Origin: Lytechinus variegatus
Taxonomy: Eukaryota; Echinodermata; Echinoidea; Temnopleuroida; Toxopneustidae
DNA: 64,000 nt
Assembly: GCF_018143015.1 (NCBI RefSeq)
Contig: NC_054753.1
Location: forward strand, 32,587,292-32,651,291
Reading direction: 5' to 3'
In this document: positions 1 to 11,690 of the stretch, in pieces
Layout of the letters: every line of letters begins with the position of its first letter
How positions within the stretch are numbered: position 1 is the first letter of the stretch
Made by a program: the position numbers and the translations under genes
Notes under the pieces: model-generated
Databases searched by the model: none
What the model saw: the letters and a program-made list of their open reading frames with translations, nothing else
What the model was told of the DNA's origin: nothing

Positions 1-75
1 TGATAATGACGATAAAGATAATGATGACGATGGTGGTGGTGATGATGATGATGATAATGACGTGATGACGAGTTT
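1..75. repeat. GAT/GAC-type microsatellite at window edge
   Basis: Imperfect GAT, GAC and AAT triplets run from the first base to about position 75. The tract is low-complexity and probably continues beyond the window. It gives no credible protein. Confidence 0.8.
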
Positions 76-99
76 CAAGTTTATTTTATTGATTTCAAA

Positions 100-568
100 T
101 CGCAAATCATACATTTTATTTAGTCCAGTGATGCATATTTTAATTAAATCCGTTTCTTTTGATTACAATCAAAATAAAATTAACACTTTTTAAAAACAAA
201 TATTCGAACAAAAGTTACAATGATGAATTAACATTTTAACAATAAAAATAGTCACAAATTAAACAAAATAAAAACAAGGAAAACAACAAAAACAAATAAA
301 AAACAGAAAAAAAACAACTATATGCTGTCAGAAACTGTCTCACTCTACTATCTGTCAATTTACAGTGCATAATTATATTTTATAAAAACAATAATCATCA
401 GGTACTAATATGTCGTTCTAATTTATCAACTGCAAAATTATCACATACTTTTTAAAAATATTTGTTATTGCCTTAATTTGAAGCCATCTTATCTATATAC
501 GTGGATCGCAAATCATACCATTTATTTAGTCCAGTGGTACATATTTTAATTATATCCGCTTCTTTGGG
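100..568. repeat. Diverged direct duplicate of about 60 bp (100-159 and 507-566)
   Basis: Both copies share the core CGCAAATCATAC, then TTTATTTAGTCCAGTG, then ATATTTTAATTA, about 407 bp apart. The second copy lies inside a 63-residue minus-strand open frame (473-664); the same frame is broken in the first copy. I do not recognise the encoded sequence. It may be a decayed exon or part of an unknown repeat. Confidence 0.5.
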
Positions 569-753
569 CGCTAAAAAAAAACAATAAAAAATTTCAACAT
601 CATCTGGGATTACGTCTTTCATCTCGTCCATTCCATTCCTTGTTTTTATTTGGCAATAAGTCATGATTGACTATTTTTGCCACTCACTTTATAAAGAGTA
701 GGGTAACAATTTTATTCATTATTATTTTTTCCCTTTTTTTTCAAGTTGTTACG

Positions 754-904
754 TAGCCTCTTGTCGAGGCCCTGTCGGCTGCTTTCCGAGCGAACATGGC
801 GAAGCAAGGGAGAGAGCGAGCTCGCGCCAGGTCTATCGCCTTGCGAATTAAGAAATCCCTCGCTTCGCTCGCGAAGCAGCCGCCAGGGCCTCGACAAGAG
901 GCTA
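754..904. mobile_element. Short foldback element (MITE-like), 151 bp
   Basis: The first 21 bases (754-774, starting TAGCCTCTTGTCGAGG) are repeated exactly as reverse complement at 884-904. The match continues imperfectly inward through a GCTGCTT block. The interior is GC-richer than its surroundings. Two overlapping open frames on opposite strands here are by-products of the palindrome. No clear target-site duplication was seen. Confidence 0.7.
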
Positions 905-1030
905 GTTGGTACGGGATTATCGAGATTTCTGCACGGGGTATTAAAGTGATATGACAAAGAGCAGGGCAGAGCCTATTTTATACTCGAACCTGTCAGTATC
1001 TCCCTTGTTCGATCATTACTTTATTATCGC

Positions 1031-2780
1031 TTATTCTGAGTTTGATGAAAGTTGTAATTTCTCAATATCCAGAAGTAAATAATTTTCCAATTTATAATCA
1101 TTTTTAAATTTCCTGTATACTTTGAGTTTCTTGTATTCATTATTATTTTCGTCAAGATGTTCCATTACCAGTCCATCCACATAGGTCATTCTGATACTAC
1201 TAGTGTCCAGGGCTTCGGTGATATGATATCAGAATCTAATAACAGATTTGTAACAGATAGTGAAATTCCATGCTTCCAGTTTCTATTAATTTTTCATTAC
1301 TGGGTATGGGGTATATCTTATTAATTATATTTAAATATTTTCTGGTATAAAATTAGTCATATAATATTTTTCTTATCTCTTTCGGTCAGGTAAAATCTTC
1401 TCTAAACCCCAAACTTTGGAATCATACAAACGAATTGGTTTGATGCAAGCATCGAATATTTTGAAGTTTTCTATCAAAGACAGTCTATTAGGGGAATCTA
1501 TTTACACTTAATATTGCTTTTTTAGCTTTATTAACTAAATGCTTGACTGTTGCGGAAATGGCTCCAGACGGTTTAAATATAGTTCCTTAATATTTGTAAG
1601 TATCCGTATAATGCCGATTTGCGTGTCCTCAATAAAACATTATTACATCATTCTGCCAGATTTATTAAAAATCATCACTTTAGTCTTTTCGTCATTTGTC
1701 ACAGTAGTTTATTATGAACTGATTGTAGTCCATTAGCTGTCTCAGACATTAGAATTAAGTCGTCGGCAACATGAGACAAGATATATTTTACTCTGATTTC
1801 AGTGTGATGGGACTGCAGGTATCATGAAAATTGTCGACTATATCATTGAGAGTGAAAAAAATAGGACTAAGGACACCATCCTTGTTTGACACCTGCTGTG
1901 GTTTTTAAAAATGGGGCTACCTTTTCTTGGAGTTTCTAGGAGTTTAACCGTTTTCAACCGTTTTTAACCGTTTTCAACAATATTAAAAAACAGGCCATCT
2001 ATACCATAAAATCGTCTAAATTTACAAAGTAATGCCTTCCTATTAACTACATCGAAAGCTTTTCAAAAATCAATAAAACACGCGTATAAGTATTGTTTCT
2101 TTTTAAACATTGTATCTGTATATTGATTTAAGAGAGAATATATAGGTGGTCTGAAGTTCTAGATTTCTTCCAGAATCATATCTGTTCAACTGCAAGTATG
2201 TTATTATTTTGCAAAATATTATGTAGTCTATTGTGCAATGTTCTTGCCCCCCCCCCATAAAAAAATAGCCAAAGAACTTGTTAGTGCTATTCCTCTGTTG
2301 TTAGGGTCATTGCAACAACCTCCCTTAAATATTAGTGTTATCAAGTTTTCTTTCCGTGCTTCCAGATATATTCCACTTTTTAGTATAGCATTAAATATGT
2401 CATCATAATGACGCAAGCTGCAAGACGCTAAAATCATTTCACCTAAAATCCTACCCTGGCCACTTGATTTCTTTTCTTATATGAGTTTTATTGCGTCAAG
2501 TACTTTCCTTGTAATAGAAGCATTCAAACAATCCGTATCATAATAGTTGGCATTATTACCTATTTTATGTTCCTGAACTATAAAATATTACTCTGTGTTT
2601 TTAAATCATCAGTTGTTTGAAGTGTGCAGTCCACTCAGATGGGGTAATATTTAAGGAATTATTGTCTTTAACCTTTTCTTTTAATGAATCCACAATGCTT
2701 CAAAATGAAGATGGTTCTTTAAGTTCTGAGTATAAGAGTTTAGCTTTTTTGTGAAGCCTACGAATTTTGCGTATCAATTT
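1031..2780 (-). mobile_element. Decayed non-LTR retrotransposon (LINE), reverse-transcriptase part, minus strand
   Basis: Read on the minus strand, fragments in several frames give a LINE reverse transcriptase in the correct order. Near 2280-2400 is a segment with KSGIYLEARKENLI and GIALTSS. Near 2050-2085 is a broken FxDFxKAFDVV-like box. At 1759-1767 is the ADD catalytic motif in the context VADDLILMSETANG. After that come KTKVMIFNKSGR and a C-terminal region ending in a TAA at 1031-1033. Many stops and frameshifts make it a dead copy. The endonuclease part is missing or unrecognisable upstream, where a MITE begins at about 2811. The clade was not resolved. Confidence 0.75.
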
Positions 2781-2810
2781 GCTCAAAAGTTTAAGTTTCT
2801 TTAAAGGTTT

Positions 2811-3417
2811 CTTTAAAGGTCAAGTCTACCCCCAAAATTGTTGATTTCAATCGATAGAGAAAAATCACACAAACATAACGCTGCAAATTTCATCGAAATC
2901 GGATGTAAAATAAGAAAGTTATGACATTTTTAAGTTTCGCTTATTTTTCACAAAACAGTTAAATGCACAACTCAGTGATATGCAAATGAGAGAGCCGATG
3001 ATGTCCATCACTCACTATTTCTTTTGTTTTTTATTGTTTGAATAATACAATATTTCAATTTTTACAGATTTGACAATAAGGACCAACTTAACTTAACCAT
3101 AAACTGTTAAAATAATGGTAATTCCACATGTTCAGGGAGAAATAAAACTTTGTTTCACTTGACAAGGAGGAGAAAATGAGAATATTTCATATAATAAAAT
3201 ACAAAAGAAATAGTGAGTGGGTGACGTCATCAGTCTGCCAATTTGCATACTGACCAGGATGTGCATATAACTGTTTTGTGAAATTAAGCAAAACTTTAAA
3301 ATGTCATAGCTTTCATATTTTACATCCGATTTTGTTGAAATTTTTAGTGTTTGCTTGTTGGATTTTCTCTTTTTTTTTTCAAATCAACTTTTTGTTGGGG
3401 TGGACTTGTCCTTTAAA
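2811..3417. mobile_element. Family A palindromic MITE, about 600 bp
   Basis: The left end reads GGTCAAGTCTACCCCC and the right end is its near reverse complement (GGGGTGGACTTGTCC). Both arms carry ATCGGATGTAAAATAAGAAAG or its complement along most of their length, so the element can fold into one long hairpin. Each arm contains an ATGCAAAT or ATTTGCAT octamer, and the right arm has TGACGTCA. Other copies are at about 38.1, 42.9, 43.2, 48.0 and 57.5 kb. Confidence 0.75.
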
Positions 3418-3990
3418 GAAATGCTCCAGGCTGTAGATATATATATCAATAAATAGAGTAAAAATTCACAGAGCAAAATGCTGAAAATTTGATCAAAATC
3501 GGATAACAAGTAATGAAGTTGTTGAATTTTAAATATTTGCATTATTCCGGTGAAACAGTTCAAGGTATGTCTTTATGAATATTCATTAGGTGGGCTGATG
3601 ATGTCATCAGCCCACTTGTTCTTTTGTATTTTATTATCATGTTATTAGGTTTATTCAAAAATTTTCTACCAAGAAATTAAAACAATTGGATTGACAACTG
3701 ATTAAGTGCATTAGTTATTTATTGCCACAACTTATTTCATCATAATGGAGACACATCATTTACACATGTACGAAAAAATCATACATTTATGATTTCATGT
3801 AATAACATAAGAAAAGGGAAAGTGGGGATGTGACTTCATCAGCCCTCCTATAATGAATATTCATGACGACGTGCATAGAACTGTTTTCACAAAATATAGC
3901 TAAATTAAAAAAAATCAATAACTTCGTGTGTCTGGTTGGGTAAGTATATATGAATGAGTGTAGTGTTAGTGTTATTAGACAATGGTCGGA
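3412..3990. mobile_element. Family B palindromic MITE
   Basis: This unit resembles family A but has its own sequence: GCTCCAGGCTGTAGATAT at the left, AAAATCGGATAACAAGTAA, then TGAATATTCAT and TGATGTCATCAGCCCAC, followed by a reverse-complement half. It abuts family A with a few bases of overlap. Related full or partial copies are near 30.8, 32.8, 41.7 and 49.0 kb. Confidence 0.6.
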
Positions 3991-4358
3991 CAAGAGAGGA
4001 CTATATTAAGCAACTTCAAAAGCATGAACAGAGTCAAGTAGTGAAGCACTGCAGATGATATAATCGTCTATTGATGTGCCCCTATAAGCTAGTTATCCGT
4101 CCCATTGTTTCTGCCAATACTCTACCATTTAGTATCCTAAGCTATAGCACCTATACACAGGTCTATTATTTGTTTGCCATATGAATTTGGAGTTTGTTCT
4201 TTAGGAACGTGTCTTTCTTTCAAACTCTTTCAAAATATGGTAACTAAATATCTATAGCAACTACCGTAATATACCATTTCTACGGTAACTGATTTCATTA
4301 GTTTTGGATCAACTACGTAAGTTTGGGGAAGGTTATCGATGAGGGGGTCATTTGAATC

Positions 4359-4470
4359 GAACCTTTCTTCGTTTTCGGACTAACGAGCCTTCGGAATTAC
4401 GAACCTTTCTTCGTTTTCGGACTAACGAGCCTTCGGAATTACGAACCTTTCTTCGTTTTTGGACGAACGA
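4359..4470. repeat. 42-bp tandem repeat, about 2.7 copies
   Basis: Units start at 4359, 4401 and 4443, each with GAACCTTTCTTCGTTTTCGG followed by a segment with GAGCCTTCGGAATTAC. The third unit is cut short where LINE-related sequence begins. A related GAGCCTTCGGAT...TCGGAATTACGAA block lies past the other side of the LINE (about 8255-8295). The LINE may therefore have inserted into an element carrying this motif. Confidence 0.7.
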
Positions 4471-4549
4471 ACACAGATGAATTCAATAATGAAAATAAAT
4501 ATTACACAGTATATAGCAGAATTTATTAACTTATTTTCGAAAACAAACA

Positions 4550-5190
4550 GCTTTAGCATTTTACATATCAACTCCAGAAGCCTCAACAAAAATTTTGAAT
4601 ACCTTCAACACTTGCTTTGTGCCATCAATTCAGTTAAATTTTCAGTTATTGGTGTCAGTGAAACCTGGTTCAATAAAAATTCTCCTCCATTATTAATTTA
4701 CAAAGTTATTCTTTGATGAGAGCTGACCGTGTAGGAAGGAGAGGGGGTGGTGTTGCATTTTACGTTTCCGAAAATTTGAAATTCCGTACTAAAAATGACA
4801 TAATATTTGAGCGAACTGAAACATTGTTTATTGAAATTGACATACCTAAGAGTAAGAATATCATCATTGGCCTAATATACAAACCTCCCAATGTTGAATT
4901 TGACATGGAGCAATGTCTTGACAAACTTTTTACAGAGAATAAACATATTTATTTCATGGGTGATTTTAATACAAATTTTCTGAATATAAATAATTCTAAT
5001 ACCGAAAGATTTCTTCAATTAACAAATGCTTATGCTTTTTCCCCACATATAAATAAACCCACAAGAATAACTCCAGCTTCTGCGACTTTGATAGATAACA
5101 TTTTTTCTAACATCCATAATGAAACAATCATCGGTGGTATACTTTATTCAGAAGTATCAGACCATTTGCCAATATTTACGATTTCCGAAC
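4550..5190 (+). pseudogene. LINE apurinic-like endonuclease domain remnant
   Basis: Conceptual translation shows the family order ILHINSRSL, then IGVSETWF, then GGVAFYV, then IIIGLIYKPPN, then FMGDFN and finally SDHLPIF. These are the expected metal-binding and catalytic blocks of the exonuclease-endonuclease-phosphatase fold used by LINEs to nick target DNA. A frameshift near 4690-4715 separates the first block from the rest. A stop at 5235-5237 ends the frame before the linker. The gene is not functional as it stands. Confidence 0.8.
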
Positions 5191-5920
5191 CAATACATCT
5201 AAAAATAAATCAATTATACCTCCCCGCTATAGATTAGAAACTCCCAGAAAAATTGAATCTTTCAAACGGGACCTTTTAGAAGAAAATTGGAGTGATATTT
5301 ACAATGAAAAAAATGTGCATATTGCTTATGAGAAATTCAACAATAAATTACAGTATTTTTACGATAAAAATTTTCCACTTGTGAGGAATCGTCAAAATTC
5401 CCGAGAGGCAAAAAACCCATGGATCACAAAAGGGATTCTAAAATCAATACATACTCGAAACAGTCTTTACAAATTACATTTAAAGAAACCATCATCCATA
5501 AACGTGCAAAAATATAGGAAATATCGAAACAAACTTACAAATTTGATAAGATTATCTCGCAAGATGTACTTCTCAGACAAATTAAGTAAAGTTAGCGATA
5601 ATTCAAAGGCGGCATGGCGGGTTACAAATGAGATTATCGGAAAAAAAACTGAATTACCTAAAGATGGACTAACTTTAAACGGTGACAAAATCGCAGATAA
5701 TTCCACTTATGCTTCACAATTCAACTCTTTTTTTTAGTAACATCGACCCCCAACTAGCAAATAAGATAGGTAGTTGCAACAATGCACATTTTACTGATTT
5801 TATTTCAACGCCATTCGAAAAATTCTCTTTTCTCAATCCTACCAACCCCACTGAACTCATTAATATTACGAAATCCTTAAACTCTATAGTAAGTCACAAG
5901 GACATAGGATAAGTACATCT

Positions 5921-6955
5921 ATGCTTAAAGAAATTATTTATGCTATTGTTGATCCTTTAACTTATATTTTTAATCAATCTATATCATCAGGTGTTTGTCC
6001 AAATCTACTCAAAATTACAAAAGTTACCCCAATCTACAAAAAAGATGATCCTCATGAAATAAGTAATTACCGCCCAATTTCTATACTTTTAGTATATCCA
6101 AAAACTTAGAAAAAATATACACACGATTATACAATTTTGTAAACTTGCATAATTTATTGAATCAAAATCAATATGGCTTTAGGAAAAATCACTCTACAGA
6201 TTTAGCGCTAGTAAATATTTACGACAAAATTACTAAAGCGATGGCTGATAAAGAACATGTTATTGGAATATTTTTGGACCTAAGCAAAGCTTTCGATACA
6301 CTTAATCACAAAATATTACTTCACTCATTTATACGGAATACGTGGAAATGCACACAGATGGTTAGAAAATTATTTATCAAACAGACAACAATATGTTACA
6401 TTTAATGGAATAGATTCAACCTTTAAAACTATCGAATGCGGTGTGCCTCAGGGGTCAATTTTTGGGCCGCTCTTCTTCCTATTATATGTCAATGATATAT
6501 CAAATACTTCGGCCTTATTATCATTTATCCTCTTTGCAGATGATACTAATATTTTTTTATGCTCACACAGAACTAGAAACTGTAATATCTACTAATTATG
6601 TAAAGTATCTGCTTGGTTTAAATGCAACAAATTGTCCTTAAATATAATCAAAACACATTTTATGCACTTTAAGCATTACAATACACATGCAGTTAACCGT
6701 GCAATAACGGTAAATATTGATAACGTATCTCTACAGCAAAAACAACATTCAAAGTTTCTAGGGGTAAATTTTGATGAAAATTTATCATGGAATAATCATT
6801 TAAGCCAAGTCACAACTTCCGTGTCCAAAGGTGTTGGAATAATTTCCAAATTAAAATACATATTACCCGAAAAAACTCTTTTTTTACTTTATAATGTTTT
6901 GGTGCTTCCTCACATATCATATTGCAATATAGTGTGGGGTAATCATGTGTGGTAA
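5921..6955 (+). pseudogene. LINE reverse-transcriptase domain remnant
   Basis: Fragments in different frames give ISNYRPISIL (about 6060-6090), QYGFRKNHSTDLAL (about 6170), FLDLSKAFDTLNHK (about 6270-6310), GVPQGSIFGPLFF (about 6440-6480) and the catalytic FADDTNIF (about 6535-6558). A KFLGVNFDENLSW block follows in the C-terminal part near 6755-6790. Frame breaks fall between most blocks. Order and spacing match a single reverse transcriptase that has decayed by small indels. Confidence 0.85.
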
Positions 6956-8299
6956 AACGAAACTTAATCCGATTTTCTTATTACAAAAAAGAGCAGTCCG
7001 TATTTGCACAGGATCACAATATCTTGCTAGATCTAATCCTTTATTTTTTTAATTAAAAACATTAAAAATTTCAGATATAAATACATTTCATGCTGCAATA
7101 TTCATGTTCAAATACAAAAAGGGATTACTTCCCCCTTCCTTTCAAAATATGTTCACCCTGAACAACACCATCCACTCTTATCCAACACGAAGCTCCACAA
7201 ACTTTCATTTAACAAATCCAAAACTAATAATAGCACACAAATCAATTAGACATTACGGTGCGGATTTGTGGAATAATTTATCACATGACATTAAGCTATG
7301 CACATCACTTTATTCATTCAAAGCTGTTCTGAAAAAAAAAACACTGTTAAGCTATAATTTCTAAAATCTTTCTGTGTACCCAAACAACTGATAATCCCAT
7401 CCCCCCTTGCACATGCACACTCGCACACCTGCACTTGCACTTTCACTTTTATCAACGTTATTAATCTTCTCTCATTCAAATTTTCCTTTCCTATCCACTT
7501 TTGATATATTCCTATTATTTTGTGCGATAAAAGATAAGTCTCTTTTATTGCACTATACAGTCTGGTTTTCTATCCCCTTTCCTTTCGAGGCCTCCATCAC
7601 TTTCAAGCTCCAAGCTTAAGATGGAGGTCTCCCACATTTCTATATATATATATGTTCAGTAATTAAAGAAAAAATGTATGTATAGATATAATTTTCACAG
7701 TACAGCTGATATTTTATAATGATTTATGTACATTATTCATTATGTTTGAAAAATTATTTGCCTATTATGTAATATTGAAAAAAATATACTTGTATATACT
7801 GTTTTGTTTTGAAATGTGGAAATGAAATAAATCAAATCAAATCAAATCAAAATATATTTCACTCAAACTGCCTCTTTTATCACATCCATCAGTAGATCAT
7901 GTGTTCTTTCTATATGAGAGCATGTAATACAGATTTCTAAAGAATACATCATGGATGAAGAGTTTGTATCACGTTAAGAAAAAAGCAAAAAATGGACATT
8001 TGGGGGTATTTTATAGTCGATCAAAGGGAAAGTTGTTCACATGTGACATCACACATCCTTGTCGCATTGCCAATGGGAGGATCTACATAGCATTAGTGAT
8101 TGCAATATTAAAATGCTCATAACTTTCTAATTATTTGTCAATTTTTTCCTAAATCTTTCTTTGTGCTTATTCTTTGATTTTTCTGTTTCGACAGAAGCAA
8201 ACTTGTTCCAAAGGTTTCATTTCCCTTCAATTGGAAAAACAAACCTTTGGAATATTCGAGCCTTCGGATAACGAAGTGTCGGAATTACGAATGTATGCG

Positions 8300-8424
8300 A
8301 TGGTAACTTTGCCATCTTTGCACGGTAACAATGATAAACAGCCAATCAGAATCAAGGATTCTAGGAAAGATACCATTGGATGGCAAAGTTACCGTGGTAG
8401 TAACTTTTATGCAACGGGGCCATA
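8300..8424. mobile_element. Short inverted-repeat element around GGTAACTTTGCCATC
   Basis: GATGGTAACTTTGCCATC near 8299-8316 is answered by GGATGGCAAAGTTACC near 8379-8394, giving a foldback of about 120 bp that ends near GGGGCC. No coding content. Confidence 0.5.
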
Positions 8425-8842
8425 AGTAATCAGAGCTTTCATTAGGCCTATTTGATTAAGGAGATACACATCCTTTCCACCAATTCCTGCAAATAATCCT
8501 TAATTTGTCCGTTTTTTCATATAGGAATATCAGTAATTAACAGCTTGTGCTTCGAAAGGGGAATAGGAAGATAGTCATCCTTTTCATATAACAAAATGTG
8601 CTTAGAATGCCCCGTTTATATGATACAAAAGAGAAGATAAGTCAGCCCACCTCACCCTAACCCTAATCCCGACCCAAACCTAGCCAAGTTAAGCCAGGCC
8701 CAGGGATCAATGTTTTTAAGATCCAGGGTGTCTTCGCTGTTATTATTTAGCAGCCGATTTTGTAAACTATGGATGGAAGTATTTTTTCAGCCCCCCTCCC
8801 CCTATTGGAGGCGAAAGCTAGATCGGCACCCGAATGTAATGA

Positions 8843-9090
8843 TAATGGTGGTGATGATGATGACAGCGATGATGATAATGACAGAGACGATGATGGTGAT
8901 GATGATGACAGCGATGATGATAATGACAGAGATGATGATAGTGATGATGATGACAGCGATGATGATAATGACAGAGACGATGATGGTGATGATGATGACA
9001 GCGATGATGATAATGACAGAGACGATGATGGTGATGATGATGACAGCGATGATGGTGATGATGACTGCAATGATGATGATCGTGATGACA
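8843..9090. repeat. 45-bp minisatellite built of GAT/GAC triplets
   Basis: A 45-bp unit (GACAGAGACGATGATGGTGA and the following 25 bases) repeats about four times with few changes, flanked by plain GAT triplets. The triplet structure keeps long frames open on both strands (Asp/Ser-rich, Met-rich or Ser-rich), which is why several overlapping open frames occur here. None is a credible gene. Confidence 0.9.
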
Positions 9091-9169
9091 GTGGTGGTAT
9101 TACAGATGTGACAGGACATTTGCTCCGTAGACAATTGCTCCAGGCTTTATTTCGACTAAGATTATAGGG

Positions 9170-11388
9170 TTGCAGTAAGGTTTATGTTAGGTTTCGGATA
9201 GGGTATAGTGTTAAATCCAGGGTTTCATTAAAGTGATTGGTTAACATTGGTTTGACTTTAAAAAAAATCTGAGCTGGGTCACACTTGTCACCTGTGTCTG
9301 TGATGTTACAAAAATGAAGCCAAGAAAAGATTGCGTTTGAAAATAATTATTTAGTGCTTCAAAAATTGAAATATAAAGTGACCGGAAACACCATCTTAAT
9401 TTCATCCCATACACTTATGTGTACTATTTAGGTGTCTATAAGACGCCTATTTACAAAATCGGGGTTTGCCTTGTAGTTTTCACTTTTCATTCTCATTAAT
9501 GGTTGTTTTCAGGGTTTATTATTTCTAATACATGCACTTGTACACATGTTTCATCTTGGTTTGAGAATTTTTTTAAATCGGCTGCTCACAAATTTAAACA
9601 ATAAAAAAATTGTCGCCAGACCAAATGCCATGGAACCATTTTGGTAATGCCACCCTTTCTTCTTCTTCTCAATGTCTTAAGATATGATATACTTTGCATA
9701 TCATAGGCAAATACATATAAAAGTTTGACAACTTTATAGAATGTCTCATCCATCCATTTTCTTATCATTTACGACAAATACATTAACTCAATCAAGCTCC
9801 ACAAAATGAAATATTGGTTACTTGTGACAATGTTATATCATTTTAATAAAATGTACTATCTATAGACAACATGTTTATGATACACAAACAATTTTATAAT
9901 TCCCTTTTAAAGGATTTCCATGTATTATTATGCATTACATTAAACACATAAAAGTAGCATAACATTTTTGTCAGTACACATCATTAACTACATTTCTCAT
10001 CGGTATTATTGGGATATTTTGTGTATCAGAATGTCTTGTTTGAAATATAATTTTTTCTATCAGATTAGTCTTTGAAAAGAAATATTGGAGAGTAATCAAG
10101 GAGGTAATTTCTAAGATATAACTACACATAAATAAAAGAAAGTAACAGATATTTGGTCAAAAGAATAGATTAACAAGAGGGTCGTTACAAAGCACTTAAT
10201 AGTAGGACTGGTGTTTAAAACTGATTGTATTGATCATTAACTGAAATCAATAATATAAATCAACTGAGAGATCAATCACTATGCCTCAGCCCCATAACAA
10301 GACATTCAAAATATACTTGAATGGTGAAGTCATGTTTTCAATCATGCATTGTGATAAGGTGTTTTGATTCTTGTCATTCCTAGGGGTCGTTATGGGCTCC
10401 CTTTAAGATCCTGTCAATGGATCGCACTATCGCAACAAAAATTTGCACATAAGTAGAGAATGACATAATCTACATGGCTGCATGGGACAATTGCACTAAA
10501 TTCACTAATTTATAATTAATTCCTGGAAAATAAGATTATTCTCCAGGCATTAATTATGCGAATTTATTCAATTTTTCAATTGATTTGTCTTATGCTTATA
10601 TCATATTCATGTCTAAATTTTGTCATTACTCCTCTGCTATAAATTTTTAATATTGCAATGTACTTTATTGTAATACTACAATCACATGTATGTTTATGTA
10701 TTATACAATTATTTTGACTTTATAATAAATGCTGAAACTCCTGCTAAAAAGCATAATATTTACTAAATACAGAAAGAAAACTCAATTTGCATTGACTTTG
10801 TACATAAAATCACTTTAATAGCTCTTTTGGGACTACATGCACGTTACATGATAGTAAATAATTTCCGTATCTGGATGATGCAAATTTGGTCTACAAATTT
10901 GCACGAAAACTTGTAACAAGTCAGTGAGTGGCACAGTCAAAAGATTTGTGCCGCAGATTTAGCGTGGCCCCGGGAGTATTGTGGTCAAACAATCTATAGG
11001 CCTAACCATTTAGTGTAATAATTATTAATCAACATAAAAATTAGAATAATTTGCATTTGACAAAATTGGAGAAGATGGTTTGAGACCAGCACCAAAGTCC
11101 TCCATTGCGATTTAATCATCTAAACATCATCATCATTAATCCAAAGTTTTAAATCTGTATTTGTCCCTGTGAACAGATGTGGCCAGATTCACCCCACATT
11201 TTCAGCAATTACCTTAAACTTGTTCATTTGGTATACAAAAAATCTTTGCATGGTATTGTAAGGAAAATTAATTGTTTTTGATATTAAATAGTCCTTCAAT
11301 TCTTTCATTGTGATTCAGCCGTCTTCTACGTGTAGGAATGGCAGTGTATTAGTTTGGGAGAATGTTGTTAGATTAAAACTTGGACTAA
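9170..11388. other. AT-rich stretch without recognised gene or repeat
   Basis: No conserved protein, long open frame or obvious dispersed repeat was seen. It is AT-rich, with homopolymer runs and short open frames only. It may be intergenic or part of a long 3' untranslated region of the minus-strand NECAP gene; the sequence does not decide this. Confidence 0.4.
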
Positions 11389-11690
11389 GGGGCCCGTATT
11401 CTGAAGTCAGGTTTAACTTAAACTCAGGTTTATTGTGGTTTAAGTATGGATAGCCAATTGTTACATAAATCACTAACTAGTTCAGCTCATTTGGCTCTCA
11501 AATCATTCATAATTGTGTAGGAAGTATAAATAAATGACTGTCTTCACCATCAATGAATCAGGAAATAGTAAACATACGAAACATACAACTTAATAAATTT
11601 AATTAAATAATTTTGACACCTTTGGCTTACCTTAATTTTATCAGTTAGACCATGGCCTAAGTTAAACCTGATTTCAGAATGGTGTTATGG
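11389..11690. mobile_element. Inverted-repeat MITE, about 300 bp
   Basis: The left arm (GGCCCGTATTCTGAAGTCAG, then GTTTAACTTAAAC) is matched by the reverse complement of the right arm (CTAAGTTAAACCTGATTTCAGAAT-like, about 11657-11681). The interior is AT-rich and non-coding. Ends with GGGGCCCGT-type sequence recur at about 41.9 kb. Confidence 0.6.

Larger units (their letters stand above)
4471..7852 (+). mobile_element. CR1/L2-group-like LINE, frame-broken, with short-repeat 3' tail
   Basis: A 3.4-kb plus-strand LINE holds an endonuclease-like region (about 4550-5190), a linker, reverse transcriptase (about 5920-6640) and a C-terminal domain (about 6640-7364). It ends in tandem AAATC units (about 7826-7852), the kind of 3' end typical of CR1/L2-related elements. 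No first ORF is visible, so the 5' end is probably truncated near the 42-bp repeats. At least seven frame changes or stops show it is inactive. Clade placement rests on motif style only. Confidence 0.85.

Noticed and set aside
712..957. Opposed open frames of 81 and 67 codons
   Set aside because: Both come from the 151-bp foldback element; the similar peptides on the two strands reflect the palindrome.
8710..9167. Four overlapping open frames (Asp/Ser-, Met- and Ser-rich) on both strands
   Set aside because: They are produced by the 45-bp GAT/GAC minisatellite, which keeps all frames open; there is no non-repetitive conserved sequence.
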